64,000 bases of DNA from CAWJFP01 sp963842155 (GCA_963842155.1 CAWJFP010000038.1:62001-126000); one strand, 5' to 3'; shown: positions 9,469 through 19,209, numbered from the stretch's first letter. Translations and numbers: made by a program. Notes: a model not told the origin generated them from the sequence alone.

Positions 9469-10864
9469 TTGCGTTATATCAGCACCCGCGGCGGCGCGCC
9501 GGCGCTCGCCTTCGACGATGTCCTGCTCGCGGGCCTGGCGCGCGACGGCGGGCTCTATCTGCCCGAGGCCTGGCCGCGCCTGGAGCCCGAGGCGATCCGC
9601 AACCTGCGCGGCCTCGGCTATGCCGAGCTCGCCTTCCGCGTCATGCGGCCCTTCGTCGGCGACGCTCTCGACGACGCGACGCTCGGGCCTCTTGTCGAGG
9701 CGGCCTATGCCGGCTTCGACCATCAAGGCGATAGCGCCCCTGAAGCAGCTCGGAACCGAGGAATGGCTGCTCGAGCTCTTCCACGGCCCGACCCTCGCCT
9801 TCAAGGATCTGGCGCTGCAGCTCGTGGGGCGCCTCTTCGACGATCTGCTGCGCCGGCGAGAGCAGCGCGCGACGATCGTGGGCGCGACCTCGGGCGATAC
9901 GGGCTCGGCGGCGATCGAGGCCTGCCGCGAGCGCGAGGCGATCGACATCTTCATTCTCCATCCCCACGGCAGAGTGTCGGAGGTGCAGCGCCGCCAGATG
10001 ACCACCGTCGCCGCGGCCAATGTCTTCAACATCGCCGTCGAGGGCAGCTTCGACGATTGCCAGGATCTCGTGAAGGCGATGTTCAACGACGCGCGCTTCC
10101 GCGAGCGCTGGAGGCTCTCGGCCGTGAACTCGATCAACTGGGCGCGCATCATGGCGCAAATTCCCTACTACGTCTGGGCGGCGGTCCAGCTCGGCGCGCC
10201 CGAGCGCGCGGTCGCCTTCGCCGTGCCGACGGGGAATTTCGGCAATGTCTTCGCCGCCTATGCCGCGCGCGCGATGGGCCTCCCCGTCGCGCAGCTCGTC
10301 GTGGGCTCCAACCGCAACGACATCCTGACCCGCTTCTTCGAGACGGGCTCGATGTCGGTGCGGGCGGTCGAGCCCTCGCTTTCGCCCAGCATGGATATCC
10401 AGATCTCGAGCAACTTCGAGCGCCTGCTGTTCGACCTCTTGGGCCGCGACGGGCAGGCGGTCGCCGCCGCCATGCAGCGCTTCCGCGCAGAGGGGCGGCT
10501 CGAGCTCGACGAAGCGGCATGGCGGGCGGCCCGCCGCCTCTTCGATGGCTACAGGCTCGACGACGCGGCGACCAAGGCGGCGATCGCGCGCATCCATGGC
10601 GAGACGGGCGAGCTGCTCGATCCGCATAGCGCCATCGGGGTGATGGCGGGCCGCGCCAAACGCCGCGACAAGGCGCTTCCCATGGTGGCGCTCGCGACGG
10701 CGCATCCGGCAAAATTTCCCGACGCGGTCGAGGCCGCAACGGGCATCCGTCCGCCGCTGCCGGCGCGGCTTGCCGGGCTCTTGGCGGGGCGCGAGCGCTT
10801 CACCGTTCTCCCCAATGACCTCGCGGCCGTCAAGTCCTTCATCGCCGAGCGCGCGCGCGGCTGA
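9469..10864 (+). CDS. thrC: Threonine synthase, interrupted by one frameshift
   Basis: ThrC converts O-phosphohomoserine to threonine using pyridoxal phosphate. I start it at TTG 9469, because the protein then opens with RYISTRGGAP, the family's usual N-terminus, and CGGGAG lies just upstream. The frame shifts by +1 near 9724, between FDH and AIAPL; with one base removed the gene is 465 codons, the normal length. The PLP-lysine motif LFHGPTLAFKDLALQ follows at about residue 110. Threonine synthase is needed for growth without added threonine and no second copy is in the window, so a base-calling insertion is the better explanation. The pathway partner thrB lies 7 kb downstream on the other strand. 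Confidence 0.88.
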
Positions 10865-11042
10865 ACGCGATACGAGAAGAACCGCCGCGCCAACTCGCTC
10901 GATTAAGCATTAATTAACGCTTACGGATTATTAATTATGTAGGCCGTACTGCGGCTCTGGGCGCGAGCAACTATTGACCATGCTCGCCAAGCGGCGGCCT
11001 CGGACGAGCCGCAGCCTTCGCGGCGACAATGAAGGAACGGGT

Positions 11043-11462
11043 ATGGCCAACATCCTGATCATCGACGACAGCAGGCTGGTGCGGAACTCTTTCAAGCGCC
11101 AGCTGGAGCTCGACGGACATCATTGCACGATCGCCAGCGACGGTAGCGAGGCTTTGCAAATCATTATCGGCAACAGCTTCGACCTCATCATCACCGACAT
11201 CATCATGCGCCACATCGACGGCATCGAGACCATCCGCGCCGTCCGCGCGATCGACAAGAACATTCCGATCATCGCCATCACCGGCGGACAGGAGGCCGAG
11301 CAGGAGGCGGGCAAGAAACGGCCGACCAATTCGCTCAAGCTCGCCTTGTCGATGGGTGCGACGATGACGCTTCGCAAGCCGTTCTCGTTCGAGCAGCTTT
11401 CCAAGCTCGTCCAGATATGCCTCGGCACCGACGGGGATAATAGGGCCTCCATCGGTTTGTAG
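11043..11462 (+). CDS. Single-domain response regulator (CheY-like receiver)
   Basis: A 139-residue protein made of one receiver domain with no output domain. The acidic pocket is seen as IIDDSR near residues 6-10. The phosphorylated aspartate is in LIITDIIM (about residue 52), the conserved Thr/Ser is in AITGG, and the lysine is in LRKPF (about residue 113). No histidine kinase is adjacent, so the partner is unknown. An AT-rich stretch with TTAATTAA lies about 130 bases upstream and could hold its promoter. An insertion around residues 85-96 (EAEQEAGKKRPT) makes it slightly longer than CheY. Confidence 0.88.
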   Translation: MANILIIDDSRLVRNSFKRQLELDGHHCTIASDGSEALQIIIGNSFDLIITDIIMRHIDGIETIRAVRAIDKNIPIIAITGGQEAEQEAGKKRPTNSLKLALSMGATMTLRKPFSFEQLSKLVQICLGTDGDNRASIGL

Positions 11463-11762
11463 GCGCGCCCGCGAACCGGCTTGGCCGGCGGTCTTCGCGG
11501 CTGGCCTGAGCTCCAATGCCAGGTTTGTTAACAGAATAGATCGTCTAGTATGTTATTTATCAATTTCTATATATAACAACCGCTTACTATTCGACCCCGG
11601 TTGATCGGGCCGACAGCTGCCTGAAAACGCCGCCGGCGGGAGCGATATGCCGGCGTCATCTCCCGATCACGATTCTGCCGCTCGACGGCATCGACCCGCC
11701 CTCCTAAAATAGCCTTTCTCCGGGCCCGGCCCGGCGCTCCTGAACACAGAGGTATTGGGACC
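11463..11762. other. AT-rich intergenic region before the M16 peptidase gene
   Basis: Exactly 300 bases with no supportable gene. The first part has an imperfect hairpin just after the response-regulator stop. The middle (about 11525-11590) is much more AT-rich than the surroundings, with TATATATAAC-like stretches, and probably holds the promoter of the peptidase gene. Confidence 0.5.
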
Positions 11763-13067
11763 ATGGTTGGCTTGCGTCCTTCGCCACCGCGGCAGCCGAG
11801 CGGCGAGACGTTGAACGTCGAGGTCACCTCATTGTCGAACGGGCTGCAGCTCGCCACGGATCGGATGGATTCGGTCGAGACGGTCTCGCTCGGCGTATGG
11901 GTGGCAGCGGGGACGCGCAACGAACGTCCCGAGATCAACGGCATCTCGCATCTACTCGAGCATATGGCGTTCAAGGGAACGCGGCGGCGCACGGCGCGCG
12001 ATATCGCCGAACAGATCGAGGCGGTCGGCGGCCAGCTCAATGCTTATACCGGCCGCGAGCAAACTGCCTATTACGCCAAGGTGCTCAAGGAGGACGTCGG
12101 TCTCGCGCTCGACATCATCGCCGACATCCTCCAGCACTCCGTGTTCGACGAGGAGGAGCTGGCGCGCGAGCGCGCGGTGGTGCTGCAGGAGATCGGGCAG
12201 GCGAACGACACGCCAGACGACATCATCTTCGATTATTTCCAAGAGACGGCCTTCCCCGGCCAGCCGCTGGGGCGCCCGGTGCTCGGCTCGGCCGAGATCG
12301 TCCGCGCGCTGCCGCGCTCAGCGCTCGTCGAATATCTCTCCGGTCAATATGGCGGCTCGCGCATGGTGCTGGCTGCGTCCGGGAAGCTCGACCATGAGCA
12401 GCTCGTGGCGCTCGCCGGCGAGGCCTTCGGCGAGATGCCGCGCGGCAATCCGGCCGTCTTCGAGCCGGCGCGCTATCTGGGCGGCGAGTTCCGCGAGGCC
12501 CGCGACCTCGAGCAGGTCCACATCGTGCTCGGCCTCGAGGGCATGAGCTACCATGATCCGGATTACTACGCGCTCCAGGTGCTCTCGACCTTGCTCGGCG
12601 GCGGCATGTCGTCGCGGCTCTTCCAGGAGGTGCGCGAAAAGCGCGGCCTCGTCTACACCATCCACAGCTTCGCCTCGAGCTTCACCGATAGCGGCGCCTT
12701 CGGCATCTATGCCGGCACGGGCGAGGCCGAGCTCGCCGAGATGCTGCCCGTCGTCTGCGACGAGCTGGCGCGCGCCGGGACAAGCCTTGGCGACGCCGAA
12801 ATCGCGCGCGCCCGCGCGCAGCTCAAGGCCAGCATTCTCATGGCGCTCGAGAGCACCGGCGCGCGTTGCGAGCAGCTCGCCCATCAGCTCATGGTCTATG
12901 GCCGGCCCGTGCCCACGGGCGAGGTAATCGGCAAGATCGAGGCGGTGGACCAGGCGGCGACGGCGCGCGTCGCCGCGCGGCTGCTCTCGAGCCGCCCGAC
13001 CGTGGCGACGCTGGGTCCGCTCGGCCGGCTCGAGCCCTACGACGCCATCGCGGCGCGGCTCGGCTGA
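11763..13067 (+). CDS. M16 family zinc peptidase (mitochondrial-processing-peptidase-like)
   Basis: A 434-residue protease of the pitrilysin/MPP group. The inverted zinc motif HLLEH is at about residue 60, with the downstream glutamate in ERAVVLQEIGQ near residue 140. The C-terminal inactive half follows normally. The ATG at 11763 gives about 16 residues of extra N-terminus compared with the usual opening (VEVTSLSNGLQLATD), so TTG at about 11811 is a possible alternative start. In alphaproteobacteria this gene commonly lies after thrC, and it does here apart from the response regulator in between. Substrate unknown. Confidence 0.93.
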   Translation: MVGLRPSPPRQPSGETLNVEVTSLSNGLQLATDRMDSVETVSLGVWVAAGTRNERPEINGISHLLEHMAFKGTRRRTARDIAEQIEAVGGQLNAYTGREQTAYYAKVLKEDVGLALDIIADILQHSVFDEEELARERAVVLQEIGQANDTPDDIIFDYFQETAFPGQPLGRPVLGSAEIVRALPRSALVEYLSGQYGGSRMVLAASGKLDHEQLVALAGEAFGEMPRGNPAVFEPARYLGGEFREARDLEQVHIVLGLEGMSYHDPDYYALQVLSTLLGGGMSSRLFQEVREKRGLVYTIHSFASSFTDSGAFGIYAGTGEAELAEMLPVVCDELARAGTSLGDAEIARARAQLKASILMALESTGARCEQLAHQLMVYGRPVPTGEVIGKIEAVDQAATARVAARLLSSRPTVATLGPLGRLEPYDAIAARLG

Positions 13068-13085
13068 TCCTCGCCAGAGCGCGCC

Positions 13086-13694
13086 ATGCGACTGTTGCGA
13101 CCGCTTTCCGGAACGCCGCCGCAGCCGAGCCGGCTCATCGGCCGCCGCCTTTATTTGCGCAGCCCCGAGGATCGCGATTGGCGCGCCTGGGCCGAGCTGC
13201 GCGCGATCTCGCGCGACTTCCTGGTGCCGTGGGAGCCGACCTGGCCGGCCGACGCGCTGAGCCGCGAGGCCTATCGCCGCCGCCTGCGGCGCTATGCCGC
13301 CGACTGGCGCGAGGATGCCGGCTACAGCTTCTTCGTTCTGCGCCAGGGCGACAACGTGCTGCTGGGCGGCGTGACGCTCGGCAATGTACGCCGCGGCGTA
13401 GCGCAGCTCGGCACCCTCGGCTACTGGATCGGCCAGCCCTTCGCGCGCCAGGGTTATATGACCGACGCGCTCGAGACCGTGCTCGGCTTCACCTTCCACA
13501 CTCTCCAGCTCCATCGCATCGAGGCTGCTTGCCTGCCGACCAACCTGCCGAGCCGCGGCGTCCTGCGCAAGCTCGGCTTCCGCCAGGAAGGCTATGCGCG
13601 GAAATATCTGCGCATCAACGGCGAATGGCACGACCATCTGCTGTTCGGCCTGCTCGCCGAGGAGGCCAACCTGCCCGAGCAGCCGGAGCGGTAG
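13086..13694 (+). CDS. GNAT acetyltransferase, RimJ/RimL type
   Basis: A 202-residue N-acetyltransferase with the GNAT fold. Acetyl-CoA-binding segments are seen in GYWIGQPFARQGYMTDAL (about residues 115-132), and the late conserved region ends in NLPSRGVLRKLGFRQEGYARK. RimJ-like enzymes acetylate N-termini of ribosomal or other proteins, but the substrate here is not predictable. It follows the M16 peptidase gene after 18 bases, so it is probably in the same transcript. It converges with the algH gene, with a hairpin in the gap. Confidence 0.9.
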   Translation: MRLLRPLSGTPPQPSRLIGRRLYLRSPEDRDWRAWAELRAISRDFLVPWEPTWPADALSREAYRRRLRRYAADWREDAGYSFFVLRQGDNVLLGGVTLGNVRRGVAQLGTLGYWIGQPFARQGYMTDALETVLGFTFHTLQLHRIEAACLPTNLPSRGVLRKLGFRQEGYARKYLRINGEWHDHLLFGLLAEEANLPEQPER

Positions 13695-13698
13695 GACA

Positions 13699-13719
13699 GG
13701 GCGACGGTTCCGTTCGCCC
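13699..13719. terminator. Hairpin between convergent genes
   Basis: GGGCGACGG and CCGTTCGCCC pair with one bulged base around a two-base loop. It fills the gap between the acetyltransferase stop and the algH stop. There is no long T tract, so it is only a possible shared terminator. Confidence 0.4.
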
Positions 13720-14295
13720 CTACGCGTGGCCGGCGTCGCCCGAGAGCATGCTGGCATCGACGCCGAGCTTCGACATCGCGCGCTCCCACTTGGTCTCGAG
13801 CTCGGCATCGAAGACGAGCGCGGCATCGGGCCTGACGCTGAGCCAGCTGTTGGTCTGGATCTCGCTTTCGAGCTGGCCTGCGCGCCATCCCGCATAGCCG
13901 AGCGCCAAGAGGGCCTGGCGCGGCCCGCGTCCGTCGGCGATCGCCTTGAGGATGTCGACCGAGGCGGTCAGCGCCACGCCCTCGTCGACGACGAGCGTGC
14001 CCTCGATCTGATAGTCGGTCGAATGCAGCACGAAACCGCGCCCGGGCTCGACCGGGCCGCCGCGATGCACGCGCAGCTGATCCTGCCCATGCGTCGACGA
14101 TATGCCGATCTGCTGCAGAAGCTCGGGGAAGGTCAGCTCGTCGATCAGCCGGTTGATGACCAGGCCCATGGCGCCCTGGGGCGTATGGGCGCACATATAG
14201 ACGATGGTGCGCGCGAAACGCGGGTCCTGCAGGCTGGGCATCGCGATCAGGATCTGTCCCGCCAGGTAGCCGTTCTCGGTGCCTCGGTCCTTCAT
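13720..14295 (-). CDS. YqgE/AlgH family protein
   Basis: A 191-residue protein of the UPF0301 (YqgE/AlgH) family. The family opening GQILIAMPSLQDPRFARTIVYMCAH is at the N-terminus, followed by GAMGLVINR and the VHRGGPVEPGRGFVLH segment. The biochemical role of this family is unresolved; AlgH was linked to alginate regulation in Pseudomonas. It is divergent from the dsbD-like gene. Length is normal and the sequence intact. Confidence 0.93.
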   Translation of the reverse strand: MKDRGTENGYLAGQILIAMPSLQDPRFARTIVYMCAHTPQGAMGLVINRLIDELTFPELLQQIGISSTHGQDQLRVHRGGPVEPGRGFVLHSTDYQIEGTLVVDEGVALTASVDILKAIADGRGPRQALLALGYAGWRAGQLESEIQTNSWLSVRPDAALVFDAELETKWERAMSKLGVDASMLSGDAGHA

Positions 14296-14413
14296 TACTC
14301 GTCACATGGCATGTCGGGCCCGCGAGCCCATAATATCATAGCTTTGCGGCGCGGGCTTCGGCGATCTATATGGCTATATGGGCTTACGGGCAATGGAGAG
14401 AAGTCCCCGGCGC

Positions 14414-16651
14414 ATGCCGACCCGATTCGATCACGCAGGCCATCGGCGCGTGGCCATCGGCGCCATCCTGCTCGCGCTGCTGAGCCTGGCGCCGCCGGCG
14501 GGCGCCGAAACCAGCCTGTGGAGCGGGCCGCCCGTCCCGGGCCGTGCAAGCCCAGATTTCCCCGGCGCCGTGACGGCCGCCGAGGCCGAACCGGGCGCCT
14601 CGCCCTGGTCGGTTACCGAGCAGGCGAAGGCGAGGCTCGTCTCCGCCGCGGCCGCCGTCGGCGACGCGCCGAGCCTTCGGCTTGGCCTCCACTTCCTGCT
14701 GGCGCCGGGTTGGAAGATTTATTGGCGCAGCCCCGGTGCCGCCGGCTTGCCGCCGACCCTCGATTGGAGCGGCTCGAGCAACCTCGCGAGCGCCCAGATC
14801 GCATGGCCGGCGCCTCGGCGCTTCGCCCTGCTCGGCCTCGACACCATGGGCTACGAGGGCGAGGTCGTGCTGCCGGTCGACGCGCGGCTCGAGACGCCGG
14901 GCAGGCCGCTCGCGCTCGCGGCCAAGCTCGACTATCTGGTCTGCCGCGAGGTCTGCATTCCCTATAGCGCCAAGCTCGCGCTGGCGCTTCCCGCCGGACC
15001 GGCCGCGGCCACGCGCTTCGCCCATCTCATCGACCGCTATGCGGCGCAGGTGCCGGGCGACGGCAAGGCCGCCGGCCTCGCGCTGAAATCCATGCGCGTG
15101 ACCGGCGCAGCGTCGCGGCCCTTGCTCGTCGTGACCGCGGCGTCGCGCGAACCGTTCGATCATCCGGATCTTTTCGTCGAAGGCCCCTCCGGCCTCGCTT
15201 TCGACGCCCCCATCGTCGCGCTCGGCGACGGCGGCCACGAGGCCACGCTCAGCGTTCCCATCGAGTCCGCCGCAAAAAGCTTCCCCGATCTCGGCGCGAC
15301 GCCGCTCACCCTGACGCTCGTCGACGGCGCTCGCTCGCTCGAGGCACGCACGACGCCCGTGACGGTGGTCGAGCCGCCGAATTTCCTGCTGCTTCCCGCG
15401 ATGCTCGCGCTCGCGCTCGTCGGCGGGCTTATCCTCAACCTCATGCCCTGCGTGCTGCCGGTGCTCTCGCTCAAGCTGCTCGGCCTGGTCGGGCATGGCG
15501 GCGCCGAGCGGCGCGCCATCCGCGCGAGCTTCCTTGCCTCCGCCGCGGGCGTCGTCGCCACCTTCCTCGGCTTCGCCGCCATCCTCATCGCGCTCAAGGC
15601 GGCGGGCCACGCGGTCGGCTGGGGCATCCAATTCCAGCAGCCGGCCTTCCTCACCACGCTCTCGCTCCTATGCATATTTTTCGCGGCGAATCTCTGGGGC
15701 CTCTTCGAAGTCCGGCTGCCCGGCTTTCTCTCCGACGCCTTGACGCAAGGCGGCGAGGCCGAGGGGATCGTCGGGCATTTCCTGACCGGCGCCTTCGCCA
15801 CCCTGCTCGCAACGCCCTGCTCGGCGCCCTTCCTCGGCACCGCACTCGGCTTCGCGCTGGCGCGCGGGCCGTTCGAGATCGGCGCGATCTTCGCGGCCCT
15901 CGGCCTCGGGCTGGCGTTGCCTTATCTCCTCGTCGCGGTTTCGCCGGGCCTCGTCGCGCGGCTGCCGCGGCCGGGGCGCTGGATGATCCGGCTCAAGGCG
16001 CTTTTGGGCCTGGCGCTGGCGGCCACCGCCGCTTGGCTCCTCTGGGTCCTGCAGGCCGAGACCGGCCTCGCGGCGGCGCTCGCGGTGGCCGCTACGGTCG
16101 CCGCCATCCCGGCAGTCTTCTGGCTCATGCGGCGCTGGCCGGAGGCGACGCGCCACGCCGGACCGGCGGCGGTCATCGCCTGCGCGATCCTGGCCTTTGC
16201 ATTGCCGAGCAAGCTGCCTGAGCCTGCGCGCGAGGGCTCGGCCGCGCTCCAGAGCGAGGGCTGGCGGCCCTTCGAGCGCGCGGCGATCCCGAGCCTCGTC
16301 GCCCAAGGCCGGATCGTCTTCGTCGACGTCACCGCCGATTGGTGCGTGACCTGCCAGGCGAACAAGCGGCTCGTCCTCGCGCGCGAGCCGGTCGCGAGCC
16401 TCTTGGCCGCGCCGCGGGTCGTGCGCATGGTGGCGGACTGGACGCGCCCCTCCGACGAGATCGCCGACTATCTCGCGAGCTTCGGACGCTACGGCATTCC
16501 CTTCAACGCGGTCTACGGTCCCGGTGCGCCCCAAGGCCTGGCGCTCTCGGAGCTGCTCAGCGCCGATGCGGTGCGCGCGGCGCTCGCCAAGGCCGAGCAG
16601 CCGCGTATCTCCGGCCGCGCGGCCGAGGGCGCCTCTTCCGCCGCCAAATAA
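14414..16651 (+). CDS. DsbD-like thiol:disulfide interchange protein (ScsB type)
   Basis: A protein of about 745 residues that carries reducing power from cytoplasmic thioredoxin to the periplasm. It has a signal peptide (residues 1-31, ending near PPAGA) and a long periplasmic N-terminal domain with a CREVC cysteine pair. About eight membrane helices follow, containing the conserved NLMPCVLPVLSLK and LATPCSAPFLG cysteines. The C-terminal thioredoxin-like domain carries the WCVTCQ active site. I start at ATG 14414 because it gives a clean signal peptide; ATG 14393 and 14378 are also in frame. It precedes a peroxiredoxin, which fits thiol redox work. The long N-terminal domain resembles ScsB-type rather than enteric DsbD. 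Confidence 0.9.
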   Translation: MPTRFDHAGHRRVAIGAILLALLSLAPPAGAETSLWSGPPVPGRASPDFPGAVTAAEAEPGASPWSVTEQAKARLVSAAAAVGDAPSLRLGLHFLLAPGWKIYWRSPGAAGLPPTLDWSGSSNLASAQIAWPAPRRFALLGLDTMGYEGEVVLPVDARLETPGRPLALAAKLDYLVCREVCIPYSAKLALALPAGPAAATRFAHLIDRYAAQVPGDGKAAGLALKSMRVTGAASRPLLVVTAASREPFDHPDLFVEGPSGLAFDAPIVALGDGGHEATLSVPIESAAKSFPDLGATPLTLTLVDGARSLEARTTPVTVVEPPNFLLLPAMLALALVGGLILNLMPCVLPVLSLKLLGLVGHGGAERRAIRASFLASAAGVVATFLGFAAILIALKAAGHAVGWGIQFQQPAFLTTLSLLCIFFAANLWGLFEVRLPGFLSDALTQGGEAEGIVGHFLTGAFATLLATPCSAPFLGTALGFALARGPFEIGAIFAALGLGLALPYLLVAVSPGLVARLPRPGRWMIRLKALLGLALAATAAWLLWVLQAETGLAAALAVAATVAAIPAVFWLMRRWPEATRHAGPAAVIACAILAFALPSKLPEPAREGSAALQSEGWRPFERAAIPSLVAQGRIVFVDVTADWCVTCQANKRLVLAREPVASLLAAPRVVRMVADWTRPSDEIADYLASFGRYGIPFNAVYGPGAPQGLALSELLSADAVRAALAKAEQPRISGRAAEGASSAAK

Positions 16652-16788
16652 CAGCGCCGGGAGGGGCTGGATTCGGCGCGGCGATTCGGTCATGCTCCGC
16701 CCCGCGCGGTCGGGCGATCGCGACGTCGGCAGGCCGCGCCAGGGAGCCAGTAAATCGGAATTCAGCAGATCGGAGAGAGGATCCTGCC

Positions 16789-17274
16789 ATGACCATCAAA
16801 GTCGGCGACAAGCTGCCATCCGCGACGCTTGCCTATATGGGCCCGAACGGGCCCGCGCAGATCACGACCGAGGAGCTGACGAAGGGCAAGAAGGTGGTGA
16901 TCTTCGGGCTTCCGGGGGCCTTCACGCCGACCTGCTCGGCCAAGCATGTGCCGGGCTATGTGCAGAACGCCGATGCGCTCAAGAAGAAGGGCGTCAGCAC
17001 CATCGCCTGCGTCTCGGTCAACGATCCCTTCGTCATGGGCGCCTGGGGCAAGGACCAGGGCTCGGGCGACAAGGTGATGATGCTCGCCGACGGCAGCGCA
17101 GTCTTCGCCAAGGCGATCGGGATGGAGCTCGACCTCACCGTGCGCGGGCTCGGCGTGCGCTCGAAGCGCTACGCCATGATCCTCGATAACGGCATGGTGA
17201 AATGGCTCGCCATCGAGCCCAATCCGGGCGAGCTCGCCGTCAGCGGCGCCGACGCGGTGTTGGCGCAGCTTTAG
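16789..17274 (+). CDS. Peroxiredoxin of the Prx5 (redoxin) family
   Basis: A 161-residue thiol peroxidase. The peroxidatic cysteine C49 sits in PGAFTPTCS, the Prx5 signature, and the end of the protein has the usual GVRSKRYAMILDNG segment. No second conserved cysteine at the usual 2-Cys position is obvious, so it probably relies on an external thiol such as glutathione or glutaredoxin. GGAGAGAGG precedes the ATG. It follows the dsbD-like gene with about 137 bases between, so it may have its own promoter. Confidence 0.95.
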   Translation: MTIKVGDKLPSATLAYMGPNGPAQITTEELTKGKKVVIFGLPGAFTPTCSAKHVPGYVQNADALKKKGVSTIACVSVNDPFVMGAWGKDQGSGDKVMMLADGSAVFAKAIGMELDLTVRGLGVRSKRYAMILDNGMVKWLAIEPNPGELAVSGADAVLAQL

Positions 17275-17305
17275 GACGAATGCGACCATTTGTCGGAGAC
17301 GGCGC

Positions 17306-17782
17306 TCAGCTCACTTTCAGGTAAGGCAGCATCCCTTCGCGCGCGAGACGGTCGGCGCGCTCGTTCTCCGGGTGGCCGGCATGGCCCCTGACCCAATGCC
17401 AGCTCACCCGATGGTCGCGGATCGCCGCGTCGAGGCGCTGCCATAGATCGACGTTCTTGACCGGCTTGCGATCGGCGGTGCGCCAGCCATTGGCGCGCCA
17501 GCCGCCGATCCATTGCGTGATGCCGTTCCTGAGATAGGCGCTGTCGGTATAGAGCCGCACGCGGCTCGCGCGCTTGATGGCCTCGAGCCCCATGATCGCC
17601 GCCATCAGCTCCATGCGGTTGTTGGTGGTGGCCGGCTCGCCGCCCGAGAGCTCGCGCTCATGCTTCTTGTAGCGCAGCAGCACGCCCCAGCCGCCCGGGC
17701 CGGGGTTCCCGCTGCAGGCGCCGTCGGTGAAGACCTCGACGACGGCGTCGCCGCGCTCGCCCGCGCCTTCTGAGCCGCTCAT
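17306..17782 (-). CDS. rnhA: Ribonuclease HI
   Basis: RNase HI cuts the RNA strand of RNA-DNA hybrids, for example at R-loops and primers. The 158-residue protein has the catalytic acids in the expected places: VFTDGACSGNPGPGGWG (first Asp), NNRMELMAAI (Glu), LYTDSAYL (Asp) and the final NERADRLA (Asp). An extra charged N-terminus of about 12 residues precedes the core. Its ATG overlaps the stop of thrB by four bases, so the two are translationally coupled. The thrB-rnhA pair is common in alphaproteobacteria. Confidence 0.97.
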   Translation of the reverse strand: MSGSEGAGERGDAVVEVFTDGACSGNPGPGGWGVLLRYKKHERELSGGEPATTNNRMELMAAIMGLEAIKRASRVRLYTDSAYLRNGITQWIGGWRANGWRTADRKPVKNVDLWQRLDAAIRDHRVSWHWVRGHAGHPENERADRLAREGMLPYLKVS

Positions 17783-18741
17783 TCCAGGCCATAGGCTTGC
17801 GGTCGCGTGATGCCGCGATGGAAGCGCAGCCTCTCGAGATATTCGAGCGGGTCCTTGGGCTTCACGAAGGCGCCCTCGGGATGGTTGAGCCAGTCGAACA
17901 GGCGGGTCAGGAGGAAGCGCATGGCGCCGCCGCGCGCGAGCAAGGGGAGCGCCGCCATCTCCGCCTCCTCGAGCGGCCGGAGCTTGCGGTAGGCGGAGAG
18001 GAGCAGCCGCGCCTTGGTCACATTGAGGCTGCCGTCGCCTTCGAAGCACCAGGCATTGAGACAGATCGCGAGATCGTAGGCGAGGAAATCGCTGCAGGCG
18101 AAATAGAAATCGATAACACCCGAGAGCTTGTCGTGGAGGAAGAAGACGTTGTCCGGAAAGAGGTCGGCATGGATGACGCCCTGGGGCAATCCGGCAGGCC
18201 AGGCTTCCTCGAAATGGTCGAGCTCGGCGGCGAGCTCTTCGGCGAGACCCGGCCGCACCTCGCCCGCCCGCGCGGCGCAGCTGTCGTAAAGCGGCCGCCA
18301 ATCCTTGACCGAGAGGGCATTGGGCCGTCGTCCGGGGAAGGAGAGCCCGGCCAGATGCATGCGCGCCAGCGCCTCGCCAAGCAGCGCGCAATGGTGGGGC
18401 GCCACGCGCCGCGGCCACATGCCGGCGAGGAAGCTCACGATCGCCGCGGGCCGTCCGCACAGCTCGCGCAGGGCCCTCCCGTCGCGCCCATGGACCGGCA
18501 CGGGGCAGCGGATGCCCTGAGCCGCGAGATGCTCCATGAGCGAGAGGAAGAACGGCAGATCCTGGCGCTTCACCCGGCGCTCATACAGCGTGAGGATGTA
18601 ACTGCCGCGCCTGGTCTGCAGCAGATAGTTGGAGTTCTCGACCCCCTCGGCGATGCCTTTGCAGGCGAGCGCCTCACCGAGATCATACTCGGCGAGAAAG
18701 GCCGCGACATCCTCGTCGGAAACTTCGGTGTAGACCGCCAT
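17779..18741 (-). CDS. thrB: Homoserine kinase (ThrB, aminoglycoside phosphotransferase fold)
   Basis: This enzyme phosphorylates homoserine, supplying the substrate of the threonine synthase encoded 7 kb upstream. The 320-residue protein is of the APH-fold type used by alphaproteobacteria, not the GHMP type. The opening VYTEVSDEDVAAFLAEYDLG is typical. The catalytic loop is seen as VIHADLFPDN (about residue 190) and the metal-binding loop as VIDFYFAC. I start at the second ATG (18741), which gives the family N-terminus. ispH, often next to thrB in related genomes, is absent here. Confidence 0.94.
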   Translation of the reverse strand: MAVYTEVSDEDVAAFLAEYDLGEALACKGIAEGVENSNYLLQTRRGSYILTLYERRVKRQDLPFFLSLMEHLAAQGIRCPVPVHGRDGRALRELCGRPAAIVSFLAGMWPRRVAPHHCALLGEALARMHLAGLSFPGRRPNALSVKDWRPLYDSCAARAGEVRPGLAEELAAELDHFEEAWPAGLPQGVIHADLFPDNVFFLHDKLSGVIDFYFACSDFLAYDLAICLNAWCFEGDGSLNVTKARLLLSAYRKLRPLEEAEMAALPLLARGGAMRFLLTRLFDWLNHPEGAFVKPKDPLEYLERLRFHRGITRPQAYGLE

Positions 18742-18960
18742 CTCATCCAATGCAGCGCTCGCGGGTCTCGCTCTCGAGTCCTCGTGAGGCTCGGGTTGCG
18801 CACCGCGCCGGCGGCTCTAATCTGGCGGTTGGCCCGCGAATGGGCAACAAGGAAGCGCCGCGACCTTGGCCGAACTGCAGCCTTGACCCGCTCTCGAACG
18901 GAACCCTAGAGTGCGGCGCCGGGACCACAGGCGAGATGCCCGGACCGGCGGACGGAAGGG

Positions 18961-19209
18961 ATGGAGTCGATGGCGGAGCCTAGGATAGCCCAGAAGGGCC
19001 CCTATAAGGTCGACGTGCAGGCGGGCAAGGAATATTGGTGGTGCGCCTGCGGCCAAAGCAAGACTCAACCGTTCTGCGACAGCTCGCACAAGACCACGCC
19101 GTTTCAACCGATCCTGCATAAGGCGGCGGAGACGAAGTCCGTCTATTTCTGCGGCTGCAAGCAGAGCAGCCACAAGCCGTTCTGCGACGGCACGCACGGC
19201 AAGCTGTGA
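18961..19209 (+). CDS. CDGSH iron-sulfur protein with two motifs
   Basis: An 82-residue protein (or 79 if started at the ATG at 18970) with two CDGSH-type [2Fe-2S] binding motifs. The first is WWCACGQSKTQPFCDSSH and the second is FCGCKQSSHKPFCDGTH; each holds three cysteines and one histidine. Such proteins bind redox-active, labile clusters and are thought to handle iron or electron transfer, though the role in bacteria is poorly known. The stop overlaps a GTG of the following frame, so it may be co-transcribed with the lipoprotein gene. Confidence 0.92.
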   Translation: MESMAEPRIAQKGPYKVDVQAGKEYWWCACGQSKTQPFCDSSHKTTPFQPILHKAAETKSVYFCGCKQSSHKPFCDGTHGKL

